From Prosthecobacter sp. (lineage in GTDB: Bacteria; Verrucomicrobiota; Verrucomicrobiia; Verrucomicrobiales; Verrucomicrobiaceae): a stretch of 64,000 nucleotides of DNA. Location of the stretch: the NCBI GenBank assembly GCA_019186985.1, contig JABARQ010000013.1:186001-250000 (forward strand). The letters run 5' to 3'. This document shows, piece by piece, positions 1 through 7,626 of the stretch (position 1 is the stretch's first letter; each line of letters begins with the position of its first letter). Position numbers and translations under genes: made by a program. The notes beneath the pieces are model-generated. The model was not told where the DNA came from and did no database searches. It worked only from the letters and a program-made list of their open reading frames with translations.

Positions 1-1
1 C

Positions 2-535
2 TATGCGATCCGGCACCATAGGGCCGCGCGTGTGCTGAACCTTTTTGCTTATTCGGGTGGCAGCACCCTGGCGGCGGCGGTGGCCGGTGCCGAGGTCTGT
101 CATGTGGACGCCTCCAAGGGCATGGTGGACTGGGCGCGGAAGAACGCCTCTCTCAACCGGCTCGATGATCGCCCGGTTCGCTGGATCGTGGATGACGTGA
201 ACAAATTTTTGGATCGCGAAATCCGCCGCGAACGCAGCTACGACCTGATCATCCTGGACCCGCCGAGCTATGGTCGCGGTGCCAAGGGCGAGGTGTTCAA
301 GATTGAAAACGACCTGCCGCAGCTGCTGAAGAGGATTGCTTCCCTGATGTCCGGGCAGCCCCTCGGGGTGCTGCTGTCCTGCCACACCCCTGAGCTGACC
401 CCCGTGTCCCTGCATCACCTGCTCATCCAGGAGTTTGAGGGCAGGGGGACGCTGGATTCCGGGGAGATGCTGCTGCGCGGCGAGGAGAAAGTCCTGCCGG
501 TCCCCAGCGGCAGCTACTGCTGGTGGCTGGCCTGA
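2..535 (+). CDS. Class I SAM-dependent rRNA methyltransferase, RlmI/RlmK-like (5' end outside window)
   Basis: The frame is open to the left edge, so the true start and any N-terminal PUA/RNA-binding part lie upstream. What is visible is the catalytic domain. The SAM-binding motif I (LNLFAYSGG) is followed by an acidic loop (VDAS), then the catalytic strand IILDPPSYGRG and a late strand with SCH (LLSCHTPEL). This combination is typical of the RlmI/RlmK group that methylates 23S rRNA bases. The target base cannot be read from this fragment. The gene ends at 535 and bioB begins about 57 bases later on the same strand. It could be another member of the DPPS/T-F/Y methyltransferase group; the family call is firm, the substrate is not. 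Confidence 0.8.
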   Translation, partial: YAIRHHRAARVLNLFAYSGGSTLAAAVAGAEVCHVDASKGMVDWARKNASLNRLDDRPVRWIVDDVNKFLDREIRRERSYDLIILDPPSYGRGAKGEVFKIENDLPQLLKRIASLMSGQPLGVLLSCHTPELTPVSLHHLLIQEFEGRGTLDSGEMLLRGEEKVLPVPSGSYCWWLA

Positions 536-580
536 GAGAGTGGAGGTGCCTGGTTGTGGCCTTCCTTCGCCCTTGCCGCG

Positions 581-586
581 AGGAGG
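581..586 (+). promoter_or_regulatory. Shine-Dalgarno AGGAGG in front of bioB
   Basis: A perfect AGGAGG lies 5 bases before a GTG at 592 that is in frame with biotin synthase. The in-frame ATG at 619 has no comparable site. This favours the GTG start and adds nine residues to the N-terminus. Confidence 0.6.
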
Positions 587-591
587 GATTC

Positions 592-1665
592 GTGGCAGAA
601 AGGCGTTCTCCATCCCGCATGAAATACGCCGATCTGCATCGCATCTACCACCAGCCGTTCTTTGACCTGCTCAAGCATGCCCGAGCCGTGCATGAGGAGC
701 ATTGGACGGGCAATGAGGTGCAGCTGTGCACGCTGCTGAGCATCAAGACCGGCGGCTGCAGCGAGGACTGCGGCTACTGCGCGCAGAGCGCCCGCTACAC
801 GACCGGGGTGCAGGCGGAGAAGCTGATGCCGCGTGAGCAGGTATTGGAGCGCGCGCTTGCCGCCCGGGCAGGCGGCTCCACCCGGTTCTGCATGGGTGCG
901 GCCTGGAAGGGGGTGCGTGCGGGCACCCAGAAGTTTGACCAGGTGCTCGACATCGTCCGCGACGTGGCCAAGCTGGGCATGGAGGTCTGTGTGACACTGG
1001 GTGAGCTGGGGTCCGACGAAGCCCGTCAGCTCAAGGAGGCTGGGGTCACGGCCTACAACCACAACGTCGACACCTCGCCGGAGCATTATCCTAACATCGT
1101 CAGCACCCACAGCTTTGAGGATCGCCTGCGCACCATCCGCCACGCCCAGGATGCCGGCATGTCCGTGTGCTGCGGCGGCATTCTTGGCCTCGGGGAAACC
1201 ATCGAGGACCGGCTGAAGATGCTGGAGGTGATCTCGGGGTTCAACCCGCATCCGGAGAGCGTGCCGATCAACGCGCTCATGCCGATCAAGGGCACGCCCC
1301 TGGGAGACAACGAGGTGGTGGACTCCTTTGCCTTCATCCGGATGATCGCCGTGACCCGCATCGCCATCCCCCGTGCCAAGGTGCGCCTGAGCGCCGGTCG
1401 CACCAATCTGAGCCGTGAGGCGCAGGCGCTGGCCTTCTTTGCCGGAGCGAACTCCATTTTCTATGGGGACAAGCTGCTGACGGCCGCCAATCCGCGGGCG
1501 AATGAGGACCTGCGCCTGATTCGTGACCTGGGCTTGACCGCCCAGGAACCCAATCCCGGGATGGTGTCACCCGGGGCCGATGAGATCCGCCCGCTTTCTC
1601 CTGCTTTTTACGAGGAAACGGCGGGTTGTGAGCTGACCGGCTGCGGTGGCGGTTGTGGCGGCTGA
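592..1665 (+). CDS. bioB: Biotin synthase (radical SAM)
   Basis: Inserts sulfur into dethiobiotin to make biotin, the last step of biotin synthesis, in the cytoplasm. The radical-SAM cluster motif CxxxCxxC is present as CSEDCGYC about residues 56-63, preceded by LLSIKTGG, the usual BioB context. Further BioB-type segments follow, including YNHNVDTSPE and CCGGILGLGE. The C-terminus is Cys/Gly-rich (CELTGCGGGCGG), a tail seen in many BioB proteins. The GTG start at 592 is chosen for its Shine-Dalgarno; ATG 619 (348 residues) is the alternative. No other bio genes are visible, so the rest of the pathway lies elsewhere. Confidence 0.93.
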   Translation: MAERRSPSRMKYADLHRIYHQPFFDLLKHARAVHEEHWTGNEVQLCTLLSIKTGGCSEDCGYCAQSARYTTGVQAEKLMPREQVLERALAARAGGSTRFCMGAAWKGVRAGTQKFDQVLDIVRDVAKLGMEVCVTLGELGSDEARQLKEAGVTAYNHNVDTSPEHYPNIVSTHSFEDRLRTIRHAQDAGMSVCCGGILGLGETIEDRLKMLEVISGFNPHPESVPINALMPIKGTPLGDNEVVDSFAFIRMIAVTRIAIPRAKVRLSAGRTNLSREAQALAFFAGANSIFYGDKLLTAANPRANEDLRLIRDLGLTAQEPNPGMVSPGADEIRPLSPAFYEETAGCELTGCGGGCGG

Positions 1666-1738
1666 TTTTTCCAGGCCGCACCCAAGAAAACCCGTTTTAG
1701 CACGTCCTGCCCTCCCGCCTTCTCCTCTTCCAACCGCC

Positions 1739-3901
1739 ATGTCCGATCCCGTTCCTACCCCTGATTCTCCGGAAAACACGGCTTCGCAGCCGCCTGTCCA
1801 GCCGGGCATGGCCACTCAGCCGATGGGCTACCCGCCGGGATATCCGATGCAGCCGGGCATGGTGCCGCCAGGGTATCCTCAGGGCTATCCGCAGCCGATG
1901 GGCTATCCCCCGGGGTATCCAGTGCAGCCGGGCGTGATGCCGCCAGGGTATCCTCAGGGTTACCCGCAGCCGATGGGCTACCCCCCTGGGTATCCGATGC
2001 AGCCGGGCATGGTGCCGCCGGGGTATCCCCAGGGTTACCCGCAGCCGATGGGTTATCCCCCGGGGTATCCGATGCCCATGCCCCCCACAGGGGTGCCCGC
2101 TCCGGGTGCTCCCACGGAGGCTCCCGCCGTTGTCCCCGTTCCTGCTCCGGCTGCCGCCCCGGCTCCAACGCCCGCCCCGGTGCCTGCCGTGGCCGCCATT
2201 CCCGTTCCTTCTGCCGCCGAGGCCACCCCTGCCGTGGCGGTTGCGGTTGTTCCTGCGGACAGCGACGAGGCGGAGGCAGTGGCCGTGGCGGAGGAAATTC
2301 ATGAGGAGGGCCACGTTTACCACCCTGCTGCGGTGCATCATTTCGAGTCCAAGCCGGTGAATCCGCTGGTGAGGATGTGGCGCAAGGTGGGTGGCGGATC
2401 GCTGACGCTGAGCCTGGCGATTCATGCCGGGATCCTGATCGTGGGCGGGGCCATCGTGGTGAGTTCGCAGCTGATCCAGAAGCAGGTGGACTTCCTGCCG
2501 GGCGGCGGCACGCAGCAGGGGGCGCAGGCCAGCGCCGAGATGAAGCACAAGGTGAATCAGAACAAGCGGAAGTCGTTGAACAAGACGATGCCGATGAAGA
2601 AGATCGTGAGCACGAGCAGCAACTCGGCGATCACGCTTCCGGACGCACCGCCTGACCTGCTGGACGTGCCGGACGTGAGTTCGATGATCGGCGGAGGCTC
2701 GCTGGGCAGCGGAGGCTTTGGCAAGGCGGGGTCGGGTGGTGGCTTTGGCACGGGGATGGGCATGGGCTCCATGCAGGGATTTGTCAGCCTGCCGCCTTCC
2801 ATGAAGACCCGCTGCTCACCACAGGAGCGCTTGAAGAAGCTGGCTGAGAGCGGTGGGTCGCCGGAGTGCGAGCGCGCGGTTTCGAACTCGTTGGAATGGC
2901 TGAAGACGAAGCAGAACCCGGACGGTTCCTGGGGAAGCAGCAACAAGGCGGCGATGACCGGCATGACGCTGCTGTGCTTCCTGGGCCGGTGTGAGACGCC
3001 TGATTCGCCGTTCTATGGCGACAACGTCATGAAGGGCATCATGTACCTGATTGAGCTCTCCAAGAAAAATGAGTTTGGTGCGATCACGGAAGATTTCAAA
3101 GGCAACGCCGGAGCTTACGAGCATGGCATCGCCACCTATGCGCTGGGTGAGATGTACACGCTGGCGAGGCTTGGCAGCAAGGAGCTGCCGGGCATGAAGG
3201 ACGCCTTCGTCAAGGGTGTCCAGCTCATCATCAAATGTCAGAACAAGGCGGATGCCGGCAAGGCCGAAGGTTCCTGGGACTATTACACGAAGAACATTTC
3301 CGAGGGCAATCCCACCTCCAAGCGTGAAGACCTTTCCGTGGCGGGCTGGCAATACCAGGCCCTGAAGGCGGCGAAGTTCACCGGATTGAAGATCGAAGGC
3401 CTGCACAGTGCGATCGACAAGACCTGCGACTACATCGAGCGCACCCAGACCAAGGATGGCGGCTTTGGCGTGGCCAACCGTGACCAGCACTACAACCAGT
3501 GGAGCCTTACCGGCACAGGGGTTCTGGGTCTGCAGACCCTGGGCAAGGGGCGCACGGCCTCCATCAAGAAAGGCATCGAGTTCCTGCACCGCTTCCTGGA
3601 GGCGGAGCCGCTCGACTGGCAGAAGAACTGCAACCTGTACTGCTGGTACTATTACACCCAGGCCTTCTTCCAGGCCGGTGGAGATGAGTGGAAGTTCTAC
3701 AACCAGCAGTTCCTGCCGCAGATCCTCAACGCCCAGAACCCGGATGGCAGCTTCAAGGCCGGGAGGCCGAACTGGCCTTCCGGTAGCGACAACGGCAACC
3801 CCATCTACCGCCAGGTGCTCTGCACGCTCCAGCTTGAGGTCTATTACCGTTACCTGAAGGTTGGCGACCGCGAGGAGCAGAGCTTCTTTGACCGCCAGTA
3901 A
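1739..3901 (+). CDS. Membrane-anchored protein with proline-rich repeats and a terpene-cyclase-like (squalene cyclase repeat) domain
   Basis: 720 residues in four parts. Residues about 24-115 are a Pro/Tyr/Gly tandem repeat, followed by an Ala/Pro-rich stretch to about 180. One membrane segment lies at about 221-244, after the basic MWRK. A Gly-rich linker follows at about 315-350. From about 375 to the end there is a helical domain with repeats of the squalene-cyclase type (QNPDGSWG, TQTKDGGFGV, QNPDGSFK). That alpha-barrel fold occurs in prenyltransferases, cyclases and many noncatalytic exported proteins. I see no DXDD cyclase acid motif, so an enzyme role is unproven. The ATG at 1739 is chosen because the in-frame upstream codons overlap the bioB end. 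Such anchored proteins are common in Planctomycetes and Verrucomicrobia, without known function. Confidence 0.75.
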   Translation: MSDPVPTPDSPENTASQPPVQPGMATQPMGYPPGYPMQPGMVPPGYPQGYPQPMGYPPGYPVQPGVMPPGYPQGYPQPMGYPPGYPMQPGMVPPGYPQGYPQPMGYPPGYPMPMPPTGVPAPGAPTEAPAVVPVPAPAAAPAPTPAPVPAVAAIPVPSAAEATPAVAVAVVPADSDEAEAVAVAEEIHEEGHVYHPAAVHHFESKPVNPLVRMWRKVGGGSLTLSLAIHAGILIVGGAIVVSSQLIQKQVDFLPGGGTQQGAQASAEMKHKVNQNKRKSLNKTMPMKKIVSTSSNSAITLPDAPPDLLDVPDVSSMIGGGSLGSGGFGKAGSGGGFGTGMGMGSMQGFVSLPPSMKTRCSPQERLKKLAESGGSPECERAVSNSLEWLKTKQNPDGSWGSSNKAAMTGMTLLCFLGRCETPDSPFYGDNVMKGIMYLIELSKKNEFGAITEDFKGNAGAYEHGIATYALGEMYTLARLGSKELPGMKDAFVKGVQLIIKCQNKADAGKAEGSWDYYTKNISEGNPTSKREDLSVAGWQYQALKAAKFTGLKIEGLHSAIDKTCDYIERTQTKDGGFGVANRDQHYNQWSLTGTGVLGLQTLGKGRTASIKKGIEFLHRFLEAEPLDWQKNCNLYCWYYYTQAFFQAGGDEWKFYNQQFLPQILNAQNPDGSFKAGRPNWPSGSDNGNPIYRQVLCTLQLEVYYRYLKVGDREEQSFFDRQ
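1817..2074 (+). repeat. 75-bp in-frame tandem repeat, 3.4 copies
   Basis: Copies begin at 1817, 1892 and 1967, with a partial copy from 2042. Each full copy encodes 25 residues starting QPMGYPPGYP and ending PPGYPQGYP. The copies differ by a few silent changes and M/V swaps, so the array is maintained as protein repeat and prone to copy-number change. Confidence 0.9.
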
Positions 3902-3918
3902 CGGCGAAGGTCGGCGGG

Positions 3919-4584
3919 TCAATCCTGCAGGGCGGGCACCTGTTTGCCAGCCTTGCGGGCGGTGGTGATGAAGGCTTCCTGAAGATAGAAGGGCTCAAGG
4001 CGGCGTGCCGACAGGTCCATGACCTCCTGGTCAGTCAGCCCTGTGACGATCTGGCAAAGCCTGTCGGCATTCGGCCGCAGAAGAGGGAGGTCGGAAAATC
4101 CGGCGGGTGAACGGGGGTCGAAGGAAACCCAGCTGGCGCCCTGCTCGACCAGCTCGGCCGCCTGCTGGGAGGTCACCAGGAGGGGCGGGCGCACCAGGTG
4201 TCCGTCTTGAACGCGGGCATGGTAGAACATGCCCCTTCGTGCGTCGCCGAGGACGGAGTATTCCTTCAGGCTGGCGGTGCAGATGGATGGCCAGCCGATG
4301 ACGGGCCAGCCACGGGACAAGCCGACTCCCTGCGCAGCGGCGATGGCAATGCGGACTCCTGTGTAGGAACCAGGCCCGGTGCCGACGACCACGACGGCTT
4401 TTGCGTTTTCCGGCACATGGGTCAAGGCCTCCGCCAGGGGGGCGAACACCTGGGCATTGTGCGAACGTTCGGACTGAAACGTGGCTTCAAACAGCGGCTG
4501 CCCGTCCTGGCATAGGGAGATCATCCCCCGGGCGGTGGAGAGGTCGAGGGCCAGGACCGTGCAGGAGTTCATGATTGTTTTCAT
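3919..4584 (-). CDS. tsaB: tRNA threonylcarbamoyladenosine biosynthesis protein TsaB
   Basis: An ASKHA-fold protein that pairs with TsaD (and TsaE) to transfer the threonylcarbamoyl group to A37 of ANN-decoding tRNAs. The N-terminal strand LALDLST and the signature GTGPGSYTGVRI are diagnostic. At 221 residues it is close to the usual 220-235. The start is the ATG at 4584, which shares its first base with the TGA of the NTF2-like gene upstream (TGATG), so the two are translationally coupled; a TTG one codon earlier is possible. It converges on the cyclase-repeat gene with only 17 bases between the stops. Confidence 0.9.
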   Translation of the reverse strand: MKTIMNSCTVLALDLSTARGMISLCQDGQPLFEATFQSERSHNAQVFAPLAEALTHVPENAKAVVVVGTGPGSYTGVRIAIAAAQGVGLSRGWPVIGWPSICTASLKEYSVLGDARRGMFYHARVQDGHLVRPPLLVTSQQAAELVEQGASWVSFDPRSPAGFSDLPLLRPNADRLCQIVTGLTDQEVMDLSARRLEPFYLQEAFITTARKAGKQVPALQD

Positions 4585-5000
4585 CAAGCTCCCACCTGAC
4601 GCAGCCAGTCCGCAAGGTTGTAGTAGTTGGTTACCCTGGCCACCTTGCCGTCTCGGAGGTCAAAAAAGGCGCCCACCCGCAGGCGGTAGGTCTGGCCGGT
4701 GGCGGGCGGAAGGCCTTCGTCGGTGTTCAGGTATTTCCCGGAGATGTAAAACTCCGCCGCGCCCCGGCTGCCGTCATCGCTGGCAAACACCTGCAGTTCC
4801 TCCACGACCTCGGCATAACAAGAATCCATGCGTTGAAGAAAGGCGCGGAAGGCTTCCCGGCCCGCCTCCACGGCACCCTGGTTGATGCCGTGCGAGACAT
4901 CTTCCGTCAACAGTTCCAGCATGGCCTCCCGGTCCTGGGCGTTGAAGGTGGCATAGTAGCGTGTGAGGAGGTCTTCGGCGTTCTGTCGCAGGGAGGTCAT
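4584..5000 (-). CDS. NTF2-like / ketosteroid isomerase-related protein
   Basis: 138 residues with the SnoaL/NTF2 fold pattern: a helix-rich start (LLTRYYATFNAQDREAMLELL), then DVSHGINQG, EAFRAFLQRMD, and a C-terminal strand run ending VARVTNYYNLADW. This matches the conserved ketosteroid isomerase-related group of unknown substrate. The start at 5000 (MTSLRQN) is preferred over an in-frame codon at 5036, because homologous proteins begin near this helix. It is cotranscribed with, and overlaps by one base, tsaB downstream. A catalytic role is not established, since the group lacks a proven reaction. Confidence 0.75.
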   Translation of the reverse strand: MTSLRQNAEDLLTRYYATFNAQDREAMLELLTEDVSHGINQGAVEAGREAFRAFLQRMDSCYAEVVEELQVFASDDGSRGAAEFYISGKYLNTDEGLPPATGQTYRLRVGAFFDLRDGKVARVTNYYNLADWLRQVGA

Positions 5001-5083
5001 GGACAGACAGAGTGCTGTGCGCATCCTGGCCGTCAAGCCGGGGCGGGCAGCGGCCTGGAGGAGTTTTTTGGGAAAAGAAATTT

Positions 5084-5101
5084 TTCAGGGCCGGGCGGCG
5101 T
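5084..5101 (+). repeat. 18-bp repeat TTCAGGGCCGGGCGGCGT, copy 1
   Basis: Exact match to 9640-9657. This copy ends 13 bases before the ATG of the PPC-domain gene, so it sits in the promoter or leader region. Role unknown. Confidence 0.85.
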
Positions 5102-5114
5102 ATGGTGAGACGAC

Positions 5115-7547
5115 ATGTCCCCCCGCATTCTTATTCCATCCCTTGTTGCCGCAGCGACGCTTTCGTTCGCCGCCTACCCGGATTTCACCGCCACGATCCC
5201 CAACGGCGGGCCCCGGGGTGCCGAGTGGAAGCTTACCGTCACCGGCAACCGTCTCGCCGACTTTGAAAGCCTGATGTTCTTCAGCCCGGGCATCACGCAG
5301 AAAAGCGTCGAAAAGGTGGAGAACAACAAGGTGCAGCTCACCATTGCCGTGGCTCCGGACGTGCCGCTTGGCAACCACCTCCTGCGCATCCGCACCAAGT
5401 CCGGCGTCTCCCATGTCCGTCAGTTCTTTGTCGGTCCGTTCCCCAACCTGGAGGAAAAGGAGCCGAACAGCGAGATGGACGCCGCCCAGGCCATCACCTT
5501 CAACCAGACGATCGAAGGCGTGGTGTTGAACGAGGATGTGGACTACTACAAGATCACCGCCAGGAAGGGCCAGCGCATTTCGGTGGAGGCCGACGGCCTG
5601 CGCCTGGGCTACACCACCTTCGACCCGTACATCGCCATCATTGACAAGGACAGGTTTGAGAAGGCCTTCTCGGACGACACCATCCTGCACCGTCAGGACG
5701 GCTACTGCTCCTTTGTCGCCGAATACGACGGCGATTATTATGTGATGATCCGTGAATCCTCCTACCGCGGCGGCGGCAACAACTACTACCGCCTGCATGT
5801 CGGCAGCTTCCGCCGTCCCGACGTCCTGTACCCGGCCGGCGGCAAGGTGGGCTCCAAGACCCAGGTGCGTTTCATCGAGAAGGACAGCGCCTTTGAGGAG
5901 GAGGTCCAGCTTCCTGTGGAGGTCGACCCCGGTTACATGCTGCTTTCCAGGACCCAGGAGCCGGCGCCCTCGGGCAACCCGTTCCGCCTTGTTGAGTTTG
6001 ACAACGCCCTGGAGGCGGAGCCCAACGACGAGCAGGCCAAGGCGACCGTGGCGCCCCATGGCGAGCCGATCGCCCTCAACGGCATCATTGAAAAGCCGGG
6101 TGACATCGACTTCTTCAAGGTGCCGTTCAAGAAGGGGCAGCAGGTCGTGCTTCAGGCCTACGCCCAGAGCCTTGGCTCGCCGCTCGACTCCGTGGTGAAC
6201 GTATATAACGAAAAGGGTGGCAGCCTGGGCGGCAATGACGACGGCGGCGGCCGCCGCCGTCTCGACAGCAAGCAGACCCTGAACATCCCGGCGGACGGCG
6301 ACTATTTCATCCGGGTGACCGACCACCTGGAGCGCGGCGGTCCCAACTTTGTGTATCGCCTGGAGCTTGTGGCCAGCCAGCCGCAGCTCACCTTCGCCTC
6401 GCCGCACTACTCGGTGAACGACTCCCAGTACCGCCAGTTCATGGCCGTGCCGCGCGGCGGCCGAATGGTGCTGCTGCAGAACTTCAGCCGCAGCGCCGTC
6501 AGCGGTGATTTCAAGTTCGAGGCTGCGGGCCTTCCCCAGGGCGTGAAGCTGCTGACCGAGCTGGCGCCCAAGGACCAGCCCGGCATGCCGCTGATGTTTG
6601 AAGCCGCGCCCGACGCCCCCATCGGCGGTGCCGTCGTGCCCGTCACCCTGAAGCCCGTGGATGCGACGCAGAAGATCGTCGGCAGGATGCGGCAGGAGTT
6701 TGACATCGTCCGGGCCGGCAACGTCGTCTACTACACCGAGTTCGAGGACAAGCTGCCCGTGGCCGTGGTCGAGGAGGCGCCCTATTCACTGGAGATCGTG
6801 AAGCCCGCCGTGCCGCTCGTGGCCAACGGCATCATGCAGATGAAGGTGGTCGCCAGGCGCAAGGAGGGGTTCAAGGCCCCGATCCGTGTGCTGATGCCCT
6901 GGAAGCCTGTCGGAATCAGCAGCCTCGGGGAGCAGACCATTCCTGAAGGCCAGAATGAATGCACCTTCCAGCTGGACGCCAACGGTGCGGTCGCCGCAGC
7001 GGCCCATCAGTTCACCGTCATGGGTGAGTCGGACGCCGGCAACGGCCGAGTTTACAACGCCGCGCCCTTCTGCGAGATCAAGACCGACACTGCCTATCTG
7101 GCCGCTCCCGCCATTCCGCTGACGGCGGTCGAACAGGGCAAGGAAGCTGTCATGGTCGCCAAGCTGGAGCTTCAGAAGCCGTTCAACGGAGAGGCAAGCG
7201 CACGCGTTGTCGGGGTGCCCGACACCATCCAGATCGAGCCGGCAAAGATCACCAAGGACACCAAGGAGGTTTCCTTCAAGGTCATCACGACGGACAAATC
7301 GCCGGTGGGCAAGCAGGGCAACCTGTTCGTCCTGGTGGACGTGCCGGTTGAAGGTGGTACCACGGCGCACCGCATCGCCCTGGGGTCGACGCTGCGCATT
7401 GACGCACCGCGCAAGGCCCCGGCCGCGCCGGCCCAGCCAGCGGTCGTCGCCCAGGCCAAGCCCAAGGAAGCTCCGAAGACGGCCGCGCCGCCGAAGCCCC
7501 TCTCCCGCCTCGAGCAGCTTCGTCAGGAAGCCGCAGGCAAGAAGTAA
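5115..7547 (+). CDS. Exported PPC-domain protein (two pre-peptidase C-terminal-like domains)
   Basis: 810 residues. It begins with a Sec signal peptide (MSPRILIPSLVAAATLSFA, cleavage near residue 19). An Ig-like stretch is followed by two PPC domains, recognisable by the EPN motifs (EKEPNSEMDAAQ near 112; EAEPNDEQAK near 300) and by VDYYKITARKGQR and IDFFKVPFKKGQQ. The remainder is beta-rich. The tail from about 765 is Ala/Pro/Lys-rich low complexity. No protease or other catalytic domain is visible, so it looks like a secreted or periplasmic binding or structural protein; similar multi-PPC proteins are frequent in Planctomycetes and Verrucomicrobia. An exact 18-bp repeat lies just upstream. 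Confidence 0.8.
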   Translation: MSPRILIPSLVAAATLSFAAYPDFTATIPNGGPRGAEWKLTVTGNRLADFESLMFFSPGITQKSVEKVENNKVQLTIAVAPDVPLGNHLLRIRTKSGVSHVRQFFVGPFPNLEEKEPNSEMDAAQAITFNQTIEGVVLNEDVDYYKITARKGQRISVEADGLRLGYTTFDPYIAIIDKDRFEKAFSDDTILHRQDGYCSFVAEYDGDYYVMIRESSYRGGGNNYYRLHVGSFRRPDVLYPAGGKVGSKTQVRFIEKDSAFEEEVQLPVEVDPGYMLLSRTQEPAPSGNPFRLVEFDNALEAEPNDEQAKATVAPHGEPIALNGIIEKPGDIDFFKVPFKKGQQVVLQAYAQSLGSPLDSVVNVYNEKGGSLGGNDDGGGRRRLDSKQTLNIPADGDYFIRVTDHLERGGPNFVYRLELVASQPQLTFASPHYSVNDSQYRQFMAVPRGGRMVLLQNFSRSAVSGDFKFEAAGLPQGVKLLTELAPKDQPGMPLMFEAAPDAPIGGAVVPVTLKPVDATQKIVGRMRQEFDIVRAGNVVYYTEFEDKLPVAVVEEAPYSLEIVKPAVPLVANGIMQMKVVARRKEGFKAPIRVLMPWKPVGISSLGEQTIPEGQNECTFQLDANGAVAAAAHQFTVMGESDAGNGRVYNAAPFCEIKTDTAYLAAPAIPLTAVEQGKEAVMVAKLELQKPFNGEASARVVGVPDTIQIEPAKITKDTKEVSFKVITTDKSPVGKQGNLFVLVDVPVEGGTTAHRIALGSTLRIDAPRKAPAAPAQPAVVAQAKPKEAPKTAAPPKPLSRLEQLRQEAAGKK

Positions 7548-7560
7548 GGCGGTTTTTTTT
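7528..7560 (+). terminator. Possible intrinsic terminator of the PPC-domain gene
   Basis: AAGCCGC (7528-7534) can pair with GCGGTTT (7549-7555) through seven pairs including one G-U, with a 14-base loop; the right arm runs into a stretch of eight T (7553-7560). The stem overlaps the last codons and stop. The loop is long, so efficiency is uncertain. Confidence 0.45.
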
Positions 7561-7626
7561 CTTCTGGTTCCGGTGACAGCGCCCGTGATGTGGTTCCTGC
7601 TCGCATCCCGGCTTCCGGCTGTCATG

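Noticed and set aside
5085-6407. 440-codon minus-strand frame opposite the PPC-domain gene
   Set aside because: Antisense shadow; the plus strand has a signal peptide and two PPC domains.
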